A stretch of DNA of 64,000 bases from Tillus elongatus (GCA_964006375.1 OZ023267.1:14356846-14420845); one strand, 5' to 3'. Shown: positions 1-13,205, counted from the stretch's first letter. Numbers and translations are program-made. Notes: generated by a model not told the origin, from the sequence alone.

Positions 1-219
1 TAATCTTCTTACATATATCTGTAGATGGTTATCTTTCATCTTGCGTATTATTATGCACATGTGCACTCACATCTTCAATACGGAATATTAGTTTGGGGTC
101 CATAACTTGAAGGGAGCCAGGTTACTTTTTGACATACCATTTTGAGTTTCGTTCAGAAAACTTTTTTTTTGAAAACAAGATCTTTACTGCTGTTTTAACA
201 AAAATAAATGTGTGGTGGG

Positions 220-925
220 GTAACGACAAGTTCAGAGGTGTTGCAAAGGCTGACGCGAAGGCAAAAGCCACCAGAAGTGACCCCTGAAGGTACGAGAGGG
301 TAGAGGCTCCGGTGACGAGTAGAATGCTCACACGAAGTGCCAACGGAAACGCGTGGTAGCAGAGGCACGAGGAGACACATGGTAGGACCACTTATCGATA
401 CAAAGAGAGCGTGGATGCGGACTTCAAGGGCTGGAGTTACAGGACGGTGAGCCTGGCAGCGGGCCCTTCAAGTGCTACTTTCATAGGTTTAACCTAAGGC
501 CCGGGACGGGAGAATGTGCGTGGCGAAACGGAGAGCAGGAGACAGCAAGACATGTGCTGGAAGACTGCCAGATGGAAAATCGTAGGACGGCAAGAGAAAA
601 CTTTATGAGAAAACAAAACAGGGTTAAAGGTTCCTACCCGTTTAAGGTAACTACCTCTACCAAGAACGAGGCAATCAGGAATTTCAATGAATGTGCCGCG
701 GAAATGGAGCTGGAAGAGAAAACACGGAGTGCAACTCAGGAAAACCGCGAAGAAAAAGAGGGCGTTGAAAAGAGAAATAGATCTAGGGAAAAGCGAGAGT
801 GGAGTAAACGTTCGTATGCGTGTGAGGGGAGTTCTATAGGGAGAAGCAAGGTCTTAAACTACCTGCTGATTTTTGAGAGTGTGAAGGTTGTAGGGGTTCA
901 TTTGATGGTGGCTTCGACCTGACAC
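220..925 (+). pseudogene. LINE ORF2 C-terminal remnant (R1/I-like)
   Basis: This is the end of a non-LTR retrotransposon polyprotein, covering the last part of RNase H and the Cys/His-rich tail. Read across frames it gives a GVAKADAKAKATRS stretch (end of RNase H, about 232), then TTYRYKESV, then GPFKCYFHRFNLRP from 461. A GECAW...ARHVLEDC segment ending near 568 resembles the zinc-knuckle-like tail of R1-group LINEs. The frame is open from 461 to the stop at 920-922. A stop interrupts it near 355 and a small deletion shifts the frame near 458, where GHG would be expected before PFK. No catalytic RT region remains, so it is 5' truncated or starts outside the window. The residues are visible; the clade name is an inference. 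Confidence 0.7.
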
Positions 926-1032
926 GTGTAGAATGATACCATGGCCTAGACTCTTCGAACCGGGAGGCAGGGATGTCGGCCTCAAGATCGTAAACTGTGG
1001 TTTCAATATATAAATTTTAAATACTGACATAT

Positions 1033-1440
1033 GTGCATGACCACAGGTGGGAATACCCTCCAAATAAGGAACCTAATGGTTGCCAGACACGATGTACCAA
1101 TTGTATTTATTTGAAAAAGTGTAGGCACGCCTTCAATTGTAAACCTTTAAAAATCGCAGGTTGTAAATTTTATAAGTTGTTGCCAGTTTCCATGGCAAAT
1201 AAAAGTTCTATGACATTTAGGCTTCATCTCAAGAATAGTTTGCTTAGTAACACCTTTTACAGCTTAACTGAATTTTACAATCGCTTAGCGACCTTATAGT
1301 GGCCTCTCTCTCTCTCTCTCACGATCTTTGCTTGTAGCTTTTAGGTTATATTTTTACGTTATTGATTGTCTGTACATTTGGTATGTTTTCCTTATCTGTT
1401 TTTTAGTATGTTTGTTTTGTTGTATATTTTATACAAGTTG
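1033..1440 (+). pseudogene. CR1/Jockey-like LINE C-terminus with 3' tail
   Basis: The final residues (FYKLLPVSMANK, then LKNSLLSNTFYSLTEFYNR) match the usual C-terminal end of CR1/Jockey-type reverse transcriptases, where LFNKLP...LK..L....FYS..EF is typical. The frame stops at 1297-1299. A short (TC)n and T-rich 3' region follow, as expected for a LINE 3' UTR. Everything upstream of about 1080 in this frame is unrecognisable, so it is a 5'-truncated copy with at most some 80 original codons. Confidence 0.6.
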
Positions 1441-1445
1441 GTACA

Positions 1446-1600
1446 CTACAGTATGACCTCCTTAGTCCGAACTTTTCATTATCCGAACCTAGAGTAATCC
1501 GAACTTTCGCTTAGACGAACCTACGGTAATCCAAACTTTCCCTTATCCGAAAGTACAGTAATATGAACAGCGGGAACCAGAAGCCATAATTCGATCATCT
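1446..1600. mobile_element. pogo/Tigger-like terminal sequence
   Basis: Four spaced variants of TCCGAAC or TAATCCGAACTTT follow CAGTATGACCTCC. This CAGT...TCCGAA pattern is typical of pogo/Tigger terminal repeats in insects. No transposase follows it, so it is a remnant or MITE end. The Tigger transposase at 27.6-29.0 kb is a possible relative, but I could not match its own termini. Confidence 0.4.
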
Positions 1601-2461
1601 CCTCCTACTTAATCCGCAGAGATTCCCTCTGTCAAAAATGGGGGAATCCCATGCTTCCATGTTTTCTAAGAGCTGCTTTGTTTAGTGATCAATCTTCCGA
1701 GTTGAGTTCACTTTGCAGTTTAATTTCTAACAGAAATGACTTATAAAAAGAGACACTTTATCTTATCGATAAAAGAAAAATGAGCTTATTAAGAATTTAA
1801 AGATGGATTATACATTGACCGCTTTATCAGAAAAATATAAATGATTTGCGACATTAAAAAGAACAAGACGAGGATTCTAGAGCTGTCATGGTTTCGACGA
1901 CATAGCCTTTATATTGTGATGAGTTAATTAATTGTCGCTTAACTCAATTATGGCGTGATAAAAAACAAAACATAATTTAATGCACTAATATAACTGTATT
2001 ATTATTTTTTAATCAGATATATTTAACAAAAACCATAGTTTTCTTGATCGAATAAAAAAATATGTTATCTCTCTCGTCACGTCAGTTAACACTTTAATAA
2101 TGAAAGACCTTCGCTAAATTTTGGCAATAAAGAGCTCACCAGCATAATTAAATCAGACCCATTTATTTTAGTGTCTGAAAATGGTTGTTAGACACATTAG
2201 GAAGCATTATCGTCGACCTTGGCAAACTTTTTGTTCAATAATGGAAGCCACCAGTTTAACCGATATGTATATTTGTAGTGCACTTTGTGTTATTTTTTTG
2301 CAAGGATATCATATTTTTAATGTTAAATACTTTTTAACTGTAGATATGTCCAAATACAGGTTATATTGAATCCAAAAAAAAACTGCGATTATCTGATCGA
2401 GAGAAGGGCACTTTCTTTTCACATTAAATATGAAATAAGTCATAACTAGGTTATGTCAGAC
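1601..2461. other. AT-rich stretch with nothing recognised
   Basis: No coding, repeat or RNA signal is evident. A 62-codon open frame at 2181-2369 has no recognisable motif and is probably fortuitous. Confidence 0.5.
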
Positions 2462-2478
2462 TCGATGCATATTCGCAA

Positions 2479-2539
2479 CAATTAGAACCGTAGACCGGTT
2501 TCGCTCTCATTAGAGCTCTTCAGTACGGCATACTAATTG
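2479..2539 (-). ncRNA. hammerhead-like ribozyme motif, copy 1
   Basis: The minus strand carries the same 61-nt motif as 2728-2788: stem I CAATTAG/CTAATTG, core CTGAAGA, stem II GCTCT/AGAGC, GAA, and stem III ACCG/CGGT. All conserved core positions are present. Confidence 0.55.
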
Positions 2540-2727
2540 CAGCAAAAATGCACCAAAAGTAATACGGCGATCGTATAGTCTCTATTTTTTAACACTTTGT
2601 ATTATTTGGAGCTGGCGTGACAGCATACTACTTGGTGGCGCAACTAGGTGGCGGCACGTCCACCACTTCCTGAGTATTTTAAGACTGGCTATACGATAGC
2701 CGTATTACTTTTGGTGCATTTTTGCTG

Positions 2728-2788
2728 CAATTAGTATGCCGTACTGAAGAGCTCTAATGAGAGCGAAACCGGTCTACGGTTCTAATTG
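2728..2788 (+). ncRNA. hammerhead-like ribozyme motif, copy 2
   Basis: CTGAAGA at 2744-2750 fits the conserved CUGANGA core. Stem II is GCTCT (2751-2755) with AGAGC (2760-2764) and loop AATG. GAA follows at 2765-2767. Stem III is ACCG (2768-2771) with CGGT (2777-2780) and loop GTCTA. T2781 or C2782 would be the nucleotide before the scissile bond. Stem I is CAATTAG (2728-2734) with CTAATTG (2782-2788). Nine extra nucleotides lie on the 5' side between stem I and the core, so stem I is asymmetric, and the one-nucleotide ambiguity at the cleavage site leaves activity uncertain. Confidence 0.55.
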
Positions 2789-2891
2789 TTGCGAGAATGC
2801 ATCTAGTCTTACATACTTTGTCCCTATACTGGGGTAGAAATGGGCCAGGGCTGACAATTTTCTAAATTGTTAGTTAGCTGTATCCAGTCCC

Positions 2892-3909
<1,018 letters not shown>

Positions 3910-4000
3910 TTTAACACTGTGTTATTTGGAGCTGGCGTGACAGCATACTACTTGGTTCCGCAACTAGGTGGCGGCACGTCCACCACTTACTGAGTATTTT
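3910..4000 (+). mobile_element. second ribozyme-repeat monomer, distal part
   Basis: GTTATTTGGAGCTGGCGTG through GGCGGCACGTCCACCACTT continues the monomer broken by HINE-like copy A. It ends at GAGTATTTTA, before the region that would carry the next hammerhead. Confidence 0.6.
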
Positions 4001-4159
4001 AGGTTGTCATTTATTTAAGCGCTTACTTATAATTATAACCCACAATAAAAGAAAGGCATTAAATTTTGCGAGAGTAGATCCAGCCCCGGGTTCAGAAAAC
4101 AGCCAATAGGAAGCCGCAACCTTAAAATCTTTCTTTCACTTTTACTTCCACATCGTGGA
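4001..4159. other. short unassigned spacer
   Basis: Unique-looking sequence between the ribozyme repeat and the 405-bp repeat. No feature is seen. Confidence 0.4.
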
Positions 4160-5154
<995 letters not shown>

Positions 5155-5610
5155 TCGGGAGACCGCAAGTGCGTTATGGTAGCGAATTTTCATTAAATGC
5201 TTTGAATTTGAATAACTCAATTTTCTATGAACCTAAAAAGTTGAATTTTGGTGTCTCGTAAGGTCTTTCCCAATGCAATATATCCACAAAATATCATCAA
5301 AATAGCTTTGTAATTTTCGGAGATAAACAATTTTTTCGAAAGAAAACTCAAAATTTTCCCGGAAAAACTTGTACGATTTTCTTGGTTAACGAACTAATCC
5401 AAGCTATTAATAAAAGAAAGGTACTTGCCAAGTTTCATCAAAATAGGTTACTTACTTTTTGGGTTATCGGTTGGATACACACAGACACACGTATATATAA
5501 ACACAAAAATTGAAACTCATCCCAGATATGTCTTCTAGGGGTCTTAGTTCGCGCTTATTTGAAAATTTTTTTGCAAAGTCTCACAATCGATACCTCTCTA
5601 TTAGATTTCG
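5155..5610 (-). mobile_element. HINE-like element, copy B
   Basis: The minus-strand 3' end is at 5158-5190 (GCAAGTGCGTTATGGTAGCG on the plus strand; the outer stem half is eroded). The body follows with CGGAAAAAC and TAATCCAAGC. The 5' block (GGGGTCTTAGTTCGCGC in plus reading) lies near 5537-5555. There is no long (TA)n, only TATATATA near 5495. It points away from copy C, so the two 5' ends face each other. Confidence 0.55.
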
Positions 5611-5671
5611 ATCAATCACCCTTTTACAGCATCTTTTTGGGCTCAATGCTTTTAATTTTAATAATCTACAT

Positions 5672-6002
5672 AATTTATTAGCGAATTTTTATTTTAAGAG
5701 AGGTATCGGTGGTGAGACAAAATTATTACAAATGACCGCGAATTAGGGCCCCTACAACCCGAAACCAAAGTCTGTTCACAATTTTTATATTAAATTAAAA
5801 ATTAGTTTTTCCCAAAAAAAATTCGTATCTCAAAAAATAGCAAAGCTATTTTGCTGAAATTTGGTAGATATGTTGAACTGGGAAATACCTTACCACATAC
5901 CAAAATTCCACTTTGTAGGCTTGTAGAAAATTAAGTTATTCAAATTTGAAATATTTAATAAAATCTCGCTACCATAACGCACTGGCTGCGCCCCGAATTT
6001 TT
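5672..6002 (+). mobile_element. HINE-like element, copy C (short, no microsatellite)
   Basis: It starts with AGCGAATTTTTATTTTAAG and GAGGTATCGGTGGTGAGAC, then GCGAATTAGGGCCCC. It ends with CTCGCTACCATAACGCAC and TGGCTGCGCCCC near 5970-5997. The central (TA)n and part of the body are missing. Its subfamily mark, GAGGTATCG.TGGTGAGAC, is shared with copy D at 7.5 kb. Confidence 0.55.
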
Positions 6003-6029
6003 TTTAACACTTCCACATCATCAATACGT

Positions 6030-6700
6030 ACAACAATTTCAAAAAGTCTTTTTGGCTTAGACCTCGTAAAAAGTGTCAAAAAATATAGAAACCATGATTG
6101 GGAACGATTTTTTTTTGTCTGTCCGTCTGTGGGTCTGTATGTCTGTCTGTAGCCACGATAACTTTGGAACAAATTGAGATATCAAATTTCAAACGAACGG
6201 TTCGGATTGTTTTTGGGTAAATTCGCTTCGGGGGGTGGGGGATAAATAGGTGGGGAAAATTGACATTTTTTCGTTAAAACTCGAGTAATATAACATTTTA
6301 GGCTTTGTTTATTAGAAAACTTTAGATTTCATTAAACATCTGGTATTCTGTGCTAAAATTACATTAGGGGTTGAATGTGTAGAGGTGGAATATTGGTGAC
6401 AGAAATTTCGAAAAAAATATTTTTTTAACGGCGGAAAATGTCTTAAAACATATAGAAGAGTTGATTCTGGAACGATTTTTTTTCGTCTGTCGATCTGTCG
6501 GTCTGTACGTCTGTCTGTTAGTAGGCGCAATAACTTTCGAACGAATTGAGATATCATCTTGAAATTTGGTATCCAATTAGCATCCGACAAAGGAATGCTT
6601 CTAATTGTTTTTGGGTAAGATTGCTTCATGGGGTAGTGGCTAAATAAGGGGTAATTTGATGAAAATTCACATTATTTCGTTAAAACTCGAGTGATGTAAC
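6030..6700. repeat. diverged copy of the 405-bp tandem pair
   Basis: Two units begin near 6065 and 6433 with the same order of marks as 4160-4830: GTCTGT-rich run, ATAACTTT, TTGGTATCCAATTAGCATC and a GGGGGTGGGG box. The second is less well preserved. It ends where the LINE RNase H fragment begins. Confidence 0.6.
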
Positions 6701-6721
6701 GTTTCAGAAGTGTAAGGGGTA

Positions 6722-7385
6722 AGAGGTGTCGCTGGTCTGGATACCGGGTCACTCGGACCATGATGGCAACGTTGCGGCCGACGTGCTTGCCAGGAGTGGT
6801 GCCCAGAGTGACTTTGTCGGACCAGAACCGGTGCTGGGAATAACATCTTGCACAGCAAAACGCACCTTAAAGACCTGGACAGAAAGAATGACAATCCAAT
6901 ATTGGCAAAATCTTCCAGGATTAGCTCACTCTAAGGCCTTCATAAATGGCCTGTCTGAGTCAAGGGCTAAGAAACTTCTAGAGATGAACAGACAACAACT
7001 GAGTACTCTAGTCGGCCTGTATACAGGACACTGCCGCTTGCGGCATCACATGCACCGTATTGGGGTCGGTCAGGAGACCGAGTGCCGGCTGTGTATGGAG
7101 AATGACGAGACAGCAGAGCACGTGCTGTGTTCCTGTCCGGCAACGGACAGGACTAGACACCTGCTCTTTGGCAAGGTAAAGCTTGCTCCAGAGGATCTGG
7201 ATCAACTTTCGCCCACAAAGGTTATCGACCTCTGTAGGAGGCTGGATTTGTTGGGCGAAATATAGACTATTAGGTGTGAGCCACAATAGACCTTATGGTC
7301 GCGGTGGAGGAACGGATATGGACCACTCACATTCAAACCTAAACCTAAGGGGTACAGGAATACGAATATTTTCTTTGTGATCAAA
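6722..7385 (+). pseudogene. LINE ORF2 C-terminus (RNase H tail), I/R1-like
   Basis: The frame 6726-7265 opens inside RNase H: VWIPGHSDHDGN...AAD carries the last His/Asp motif of the fold. A Cys-rich tail follows (ECRLCMENDETAEHVLCSC), with the CCHC-like spacing of I/R1-clade LINEs, and then LCRRLDLLGEI and a stop. The non-coding tail to about 7385 (AATAGACC...GGTCGCGGTG) resembles I-type 3' UTRs. The copy is 5' truncated at about 6722, so RT and endonuclease are gone, but the remaining 180 codons are uninterrupted, which suggests a fairly recent insertion. The fragment at the right edge of the window (63880-64000) ends with SLVWI and appears to be the adjoining upstream part of the same family. 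Confidence 0.75.
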
Positions 7386-7523
7386 TCAAGGACCCTAAAA
7401 TCATTTCATGGAAAAGTCCTTCCGAGGAGAGTGCATTATCACAGCTATGTGGAAGTTATGATTCAATTTTCAGCACTATTTCTTTATTACATGAATAAAA
7501 GGGTTATGTTTAAACGTTGTTTT

Positions 7524-8268
<745 letters not shown>

Positions 8269-9455
8269 TTTTAATATATTTTATTATAAAGACTTTCATA
8301 CAATGCATTGGCCACGTCAGGAATTTTGTTATTTACTATTATTTACTTATACAAAGGCAGTATGTAATCCCTAGTTTTTTTTGTTAATAAAAAAACCAGA
8401 ACAGTTTCCCAACTAGTCCCTGATATTTTTCAAATAAAATTGTGGTAAACAGTCGATTTCTTTGTATACTTTTTCCGCTGCGTATCCCAAGCTGATACGC
8501 CTTATTGATTTGGTACTATTTCTGTATTTACTGATAAAGATCAAAGTCGGCATACGCATTTGATTATGTTTTCCGTTTATTCAACGACTGCTTTCCATGC
8601 GAAACACCAACAGCATAGACTCTCTTTTAAAATGAGGAAATGTATTGCATAATTGGTTATTCGACTATAAAGTTTTAAACATATGCGGGAGTAATAAAAC
8701 CCATCCACACTGTTCATTTAGCCAGTTTTATGTTTTATAGCTCATGTAACAGCATACATATGGTGCCTTTCCTTGTGGACTATAATTTTCTGACGAAACC
8801 TTGAGTTTCCCTCTAACCACTGTATACCAAACGTTCCCATAAGTGTTATTTCATTGTCTTGGACGACCTAATGGGTCTAATATTCTTTAGACGTGCGAAA
8901 AAACACACCAAGGTCAATCCGAATACGTTTTTCGGGCTGGATGCCATTAATTTTCTTGTCACAGGTTATTTTTCATTTCTGTTTCGGTGTGTTCCTAGTC
9001 TAATTAAATAAATATTTCTGCTTTTAATTAAAGCGTTCCCGCCTAGATACGAATCATAGCTAACATTTGTTATTTTTTTATTATTGTTAAATTTGTGCCG
9101 AGGTGTTGTCTAATATAATTGTTCTGCAAGGTTATGCTCACGACTGCAGAGAAAATTATGTGTTTCCGTTATCTTTCGCTTGATCATCGTTGGATTAAAG
9201 ATGCTCGATGCAAGTTGGAAAAATAGGGAAGGAACATTTGTTTTTGGGATTTAAAATTAATGTCAGTGTGTTTCTGCGACTAGGAAGACATCATCGACGC
9301 TACAGCACTACAGAACAATTACCGTTATTCGTGGCTAGAGTAGAATCTATAATTAAAATGTGGCGGTTTATTTTCGTGCCACCTGTACATATAGGTTACC
9401 GCGAAAACATGCAGAAATATCACACTCTTGAACGTTTCACAGATTGCACGGTTTC
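8269..9455. other. no recognised feature
   Basis: About 1.2 kb of AT-rich sequence with only short, motif-less open frames. Confidence 0.5.
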
Positions 9456-9579
9456 AGCCTAACGATTTCTTAAAAGGAAAAATCGGTTGCGGCGAAAAGA
9501 ACAAGCACTTGTGAAACCAGAGAATAAGTCTCTACAGCTGTATTTAGTGTAGTAAATATTTTTTAAATTAGGATACTTT
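9456..9579 (+). mobile_element. Penelope-tail-like dispersed repeat
   Basis: CACTTGTGAAACCAGAGAATA with CTCTACAGCTGTATTTA matches segments at 26390-26440, 51820-51850 and (minus) 63720-63760. At 26.3 kb it directly follows a Penelope-like fragment and a hammerhead-like core, so it is probably a Penelope 3' tail. Confidence 0.4.
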
Positions 9580-9843
<264 letters not shown>

Positions 9844-9844
9844 T

Positions 9845-10660
9845 TTGGAATATTGCACTACACTGTAATCACTTTTAAATATACACTGTATTTGTTTGCT
9901 GTACGTTTGTGATTTCTTATTGGTTTGCGTGGACTGCAGTTTCGAACCGTCCCGGTCCATCATCAACACGCTACTGACTGCTATCGCTCCCGTGTGGTCT
10001 ACGTCTGAGATTGTACGTGGCGCTTGCGCCGTGAGCTTCTATTGGTCGGTTTACTGTTCTCTGATTGGTTGTGCCTTCGGACTGCGTCGTGTGTATCGGT
10101 CTCCTGTCTTGAACACTGTGCTTTGATAATTTGTCTATTGTATGGCCTTTATTAAGTTTTGTTTAAATGTTTGTACTTGGATTTGTTCTGGCATTAATTG
10201 TTTCTTATTGTTCGTTTGTTGAATGTAGTATTGTTCCCAGATTTCCATTTTTTTTGTGGTCTTTAACATGTTTAATTAGTTGTAATTGGGTGATGTCTGA
10301 TTTTTGGTGTTTTGTGTTGTGAATGTGTGTAGCTACGTTTGATTTGTAGCTAGGTATGTGGATTTTGTCTAATGCTGTTATATGTTCCTTGAATCTTGTT
10401 TCTATTGATTTTTTGTCATTCCTATATATTTTTTATTGCATGTGTTACATTCTATTTGATATATTCCGTTTAATTCATGTGGGTTGTGTTCTTGTTTTTT
10501 ATTTATTTTGTTTATTATTTTGTTATTGGTTTTGTAGCTCATTTTTAAGTCATATTGTTTGAGTGTTTGTGTTATTTTTTTGATGTGGTGGTGATAAGTG
10601 AATGTTGTGTATTCTGTGTTTGTTTCTGATGTTTTGTTTTCGGTTTTGTTGATTTGTTTG
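9845..10660 (-). pseudogene. Penelope-like element, GIY-YIG endonuclease end (copy PLE-2)
   Basis: Minus-strand translation gives LNGIYQIECNTCNKKYIGM near 10412-10475, the GIY and YIG motifs with the paired Cys found in Penelope-like endonucleases. After a one-base frameshift it continues SIETRFKEHITALDKIH and THIHNTKHQKSD. GIY-YIG is the C-terminal nicking domain of Penelope-like retroelements. The RT is missing, so the copy is 5' truncated at about 10660, where HINE-like copy F starts. Its 3' region holds a hammerhead-like motif (9927-9971) and ends at the (TA)n of copy E, which suggests insertion into that microsatellite. Several stops mark it as dead. Confidence 0.75.
9927..9971 (-). ncRNA. 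hammerhead-like ribozyme motif of PLE-2
   Basis: On the minus strand: stem I GCGTG (9971-9967) with CACGC (9931-9927); core TTGATGA (9966-9960), one change from CUGAUGA at C3; stem II GGACC with GGTTC (one G-U pair) and loop GGGAC; GAA at 9943-9941; short self-complementary stem III ACTGCAGT; then C at 9932 before the predicted scissile bond. The layout matches minimal hammerheads described in Penelope-like elements. The C3 change probably lowers activity. Confidence 0.6.
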
Positions 10661-10662
10661 TT

Positions 10663-12101
10663 TTTAGTGAATTTTCTTAAAAAAAATTCACTAATGAGGA
10701 GATCTCGACTTTCGAATTTTGAAAAAATTTCTTCAAATGAGCGCTATTTAGGACCCCCGGAACCCAAATCCGAGGTCAGTTTCAGACTTTATATGTTCCC
10801 GGAAAAATTTTTGTGTTTTCTTTCGAAAAAAATCGAAAAAAATTTATATCCCCAAAATTAACAAAGTAGGGCAACCAAATGTCATACGCGGGTTTATATC
10901 ATTAGAGGTAAGTTACCTACCAAAATTTAGCTCTGTAGGTTAAATGACAAAAAAGTTACAGGCATTCAAAGAAAAATAAATTTGGGTTCTCCTCAAAACG
11001 TCAAAATGGCGATTTTAAACGTCAAAATTGGTGAGTACCTTCCTTTTGCAAGTGGCTTGGATATGTTCGTTATCCAGGAAAATCCGACGAGGTTTTCCCG
11101 GAAAATTTTGTGTTTTATTTCGAAAAAAATTTATATCTCCAAAATTAACAAAGTAAGGGCAACAAAATTTTATACGCGGGTTTATATCATTATAGGCAAG
11201 TTATCTACCAAAATTTAGCTCTGTAGGTCAAAAGACAAAAAAAGTTATAGGCATTTAAAGAAAAATAAATTGGGGTTTTTCACAAAACGTCAGAGTTGCG
11301 ATTTAAACGTCAAAATTGGCAATATTTAGGAAAAGAACTTGAATCTAATACGGGCTATGAAAATAAAATGTCTCAAGAAGAATGTTTTACAAACCCTGAA
11401 GTCTTAGTTTCAACCGTCATTGTCCTTCATTTTAATAAAATGTTTCCAGAAAATTCATTTCAAATAGACACTTTCTCTGACGCTTGGCAGTAGTCTTAGC
11501 TATAGAGTTTATCGTTAATAGTATATAATTTTTGTAGAATTTTCGTAAAAAAAATCAATAAAGCTCAATATATCTGTTTTACCAGATATGAAAAAAAATT
11601 GTATATATTAATTATCGGGTGTCTTAAACTACATCTTAAAAAATTAGTTCTACAATCACAGGGTGGCCCATAAGTCGTTGGTGATACAAATTTTCTCTTT
11701 TTTTTTTAATCAAACACGCCTTATGTTATTGCATTTTTTGCATTTTGCATTTAAATATAATGCATGTTTGTAAGAACAAAAATTCTGGACGCAGTAAGTG
11801 CGTTATGGTAGCGAATTTTGATCAAATGCTTAATATTTGAATAGTTCAATTTGCTATTAACCTATAAGGTTGACCAAAAAACGAGTTTTTTCGGGAACAC
11901 TTTAAGTTTACTTTCGGAAATTTTTCTACATTTTCAAACAATAAAGTTATTTTGATGCAACATGGCACATTGTTTTTACTATATAGATTATACTGGTAAC
12001 CAAATTTGATGCCTGCTTTCTTAAAAAAAATACACATTATTGCTATTAAAAAATAGTTTTATGAAAATTCACTACCATAACGCACTTGCTGCGTCCCGAT
12101 A
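10663..12101 (+). mobile_element. HINE-like element, copy F (long form)
   Basis: The 5' hairpin is at 10668-10695, then GAGGAGATCTCGACTTTCG. The (TA)n is reduced to TATATG. The body repeats twice (CGGAAAA...TTAACAAAGTA near 10800-10870 and 11100-11160) and includes CCTTCTCTGA-like and CTTCATTTTAATAAAATG segments. A terminal inverted module lies at 11784-12101. The 3' stem-loop is near 12079-12093. This is one of the most complete long-form copies. Confidence 0.6.
11784..12101. repeat. terminal inverted module ('X') of the HINE-like family
   Basis: About 315 bp bounded by GGACGCAGTAAGTGCGTTAT on the left and its inverse (ATAACGCACTTGCTGCGTCC) on the right. Equivalent modules occur near 12692-12987, 25571-25862, 35290-35515, 39408-39800 and 49455-49765. 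The right end is the 3' end of the whole element. The left end is an inverted copy of it. Confidence 0.65.
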
Positions 12102-12125
12102 TTTTTTATTTGTTTTACTAGTTTA

Positions 12126-12987
12126 GAAGGAGTACCTTCCTTTTGCAAGTGGCTTGGATAAGTTCGTTAGCCAGGAAAATCTGCCCAGGGTTTCCCGGAA
12201 AATTTCGTGTTTTCTTTCTGAAAAAAAATCATGTCTCCGGAAATAACAAAGTAACCAAATCTGGTACGCGTGTTTGTATTATAAAGACTAAACGTTGTAC
12301 GAAAATTTAAGTCTTTACGTTTAAAGACAAAAAGTTATGGACAATTAAAAAAAAATTTGAAGTTTTCCTCAAATAGTCAAAGTCGCGATTTGAAACGTCA
12401 AAATTGTCAACGTTTTAGCGAAGAACGTGAAAGAAATACGGATCATGAAAAGAAAATGTAGTAAAAGTGTTCTGCGAACCCTTAAGTTTCAGACTCAACC
12501 ATCATTGGCCTTCATTTTACTAAAAGGTTTACAGAAAATTCATTTCAAATAGACCCTTTCTCTGATGCTTTGGCTGTAGGTTTAGTTAAGTTTGTGATTT
12601 AACGGTCTATAATTTTTAGCTCATTTTCGTAGAACAAATTCGTTAATGCATTTTTGCATTTTTTGTCGAAATTTGATGCATGTTTGTAACAAAAAAATCG
12701 AGACACAGTAAGTGCGTTGTGGTAGCGAATTTTCATTAAATCCTTCAAATTTTAACTCAATTTGCTATTAACCCAAGGTTTGTTGGCTAGGAAACCAACA
12801 TTTTAAGTTTATTTTCGGTAAAATTTTGTACATTTTCAAATAAGTAATTTTGATAAAATATGGTACACTATTTCTACTACATAGGCTATACCGGTAATTA
12901 GATTGATGCCTGCTTGCATTTGCTATTAAAAACATTTTCATAAAAATTCACTTTCATAACGCACTTGCTGCGTCCAGACTTTTTTGA
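12126..12987 (+). mobile_element. HINE-like element, copy G (5' truncated long form)
   Basis: It starts inside the body (TACCTTCCTTTTGCAAGTGG), continues through GACCCTTTCTCTGATGCTTT and GATGCATGTTTGTAA, then the inverted module from about 12692, ending in the stem-loop near 12960-12975 and CCAGACTTTTTT. The 5' hairpin and (TA)n are missing. Confidence 0.6.
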
Positions 12988-13080
12988 ATGGTCTAATAAA
13001 AATGTTGCATGAGCAAATTGGTGACACAAAAATGAAATATTAGGGAAATTTAGATAAATAAACAAATTAATTTACAGTAT

Positions 13081-13205
13081 TTTAGCGAATTTTCGTAGAA
13101 AAAAATCACTATTGGAGAGATCCTAACTTTTGAATTTTGAAAACATTTCTTCAAACGAGCGCGAACTAGGACACCTAGAATCCATATCCGGTGTGATTTA
13201 CAATT

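Larger units (their letters stand above)
2462..2891. mobile_element. hammerhead-bearing small repeat, inverted plus tandem copies
   Basis: The left part (2462-2570) is the reverse complement of the end of the right part (2694-2800). Each arm holds one hammerhead-like motif. The right part continues into a second monomer (2796-2891: TTACATACTTTGTCCC, then GGGCCAGGGCTGACA), which is interrupted by a HINE-like element and resumes at 3910. Related copies lie at 19.48, 21.07, 29.56 and 60.18 kb. Inverted and tandem partial copies are typical of Penelope-like elements and of the hammerhead 'retrozymes' thought to use them. No coding capacity is seen. Confidence 0.6.

Noticed and set aside
2479..2800. 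Foldback MITE with a DDE-type origin for the ribozyme repeat
   Set aside because: The arms are inverted here, but other loci carry single, tandem or permuted units and no TA or fixed-length target duplication, which fits a retroelement better. It remains the main alternative.
11784..12101. Independent TIR MITE family
   Set aside because: The module has inverted ends, but in most copies it joins the long-form body at a constant point (GCATGTTTGTAAG), so I treat it as part of the HINE-like element. A captured MITE is still possible.
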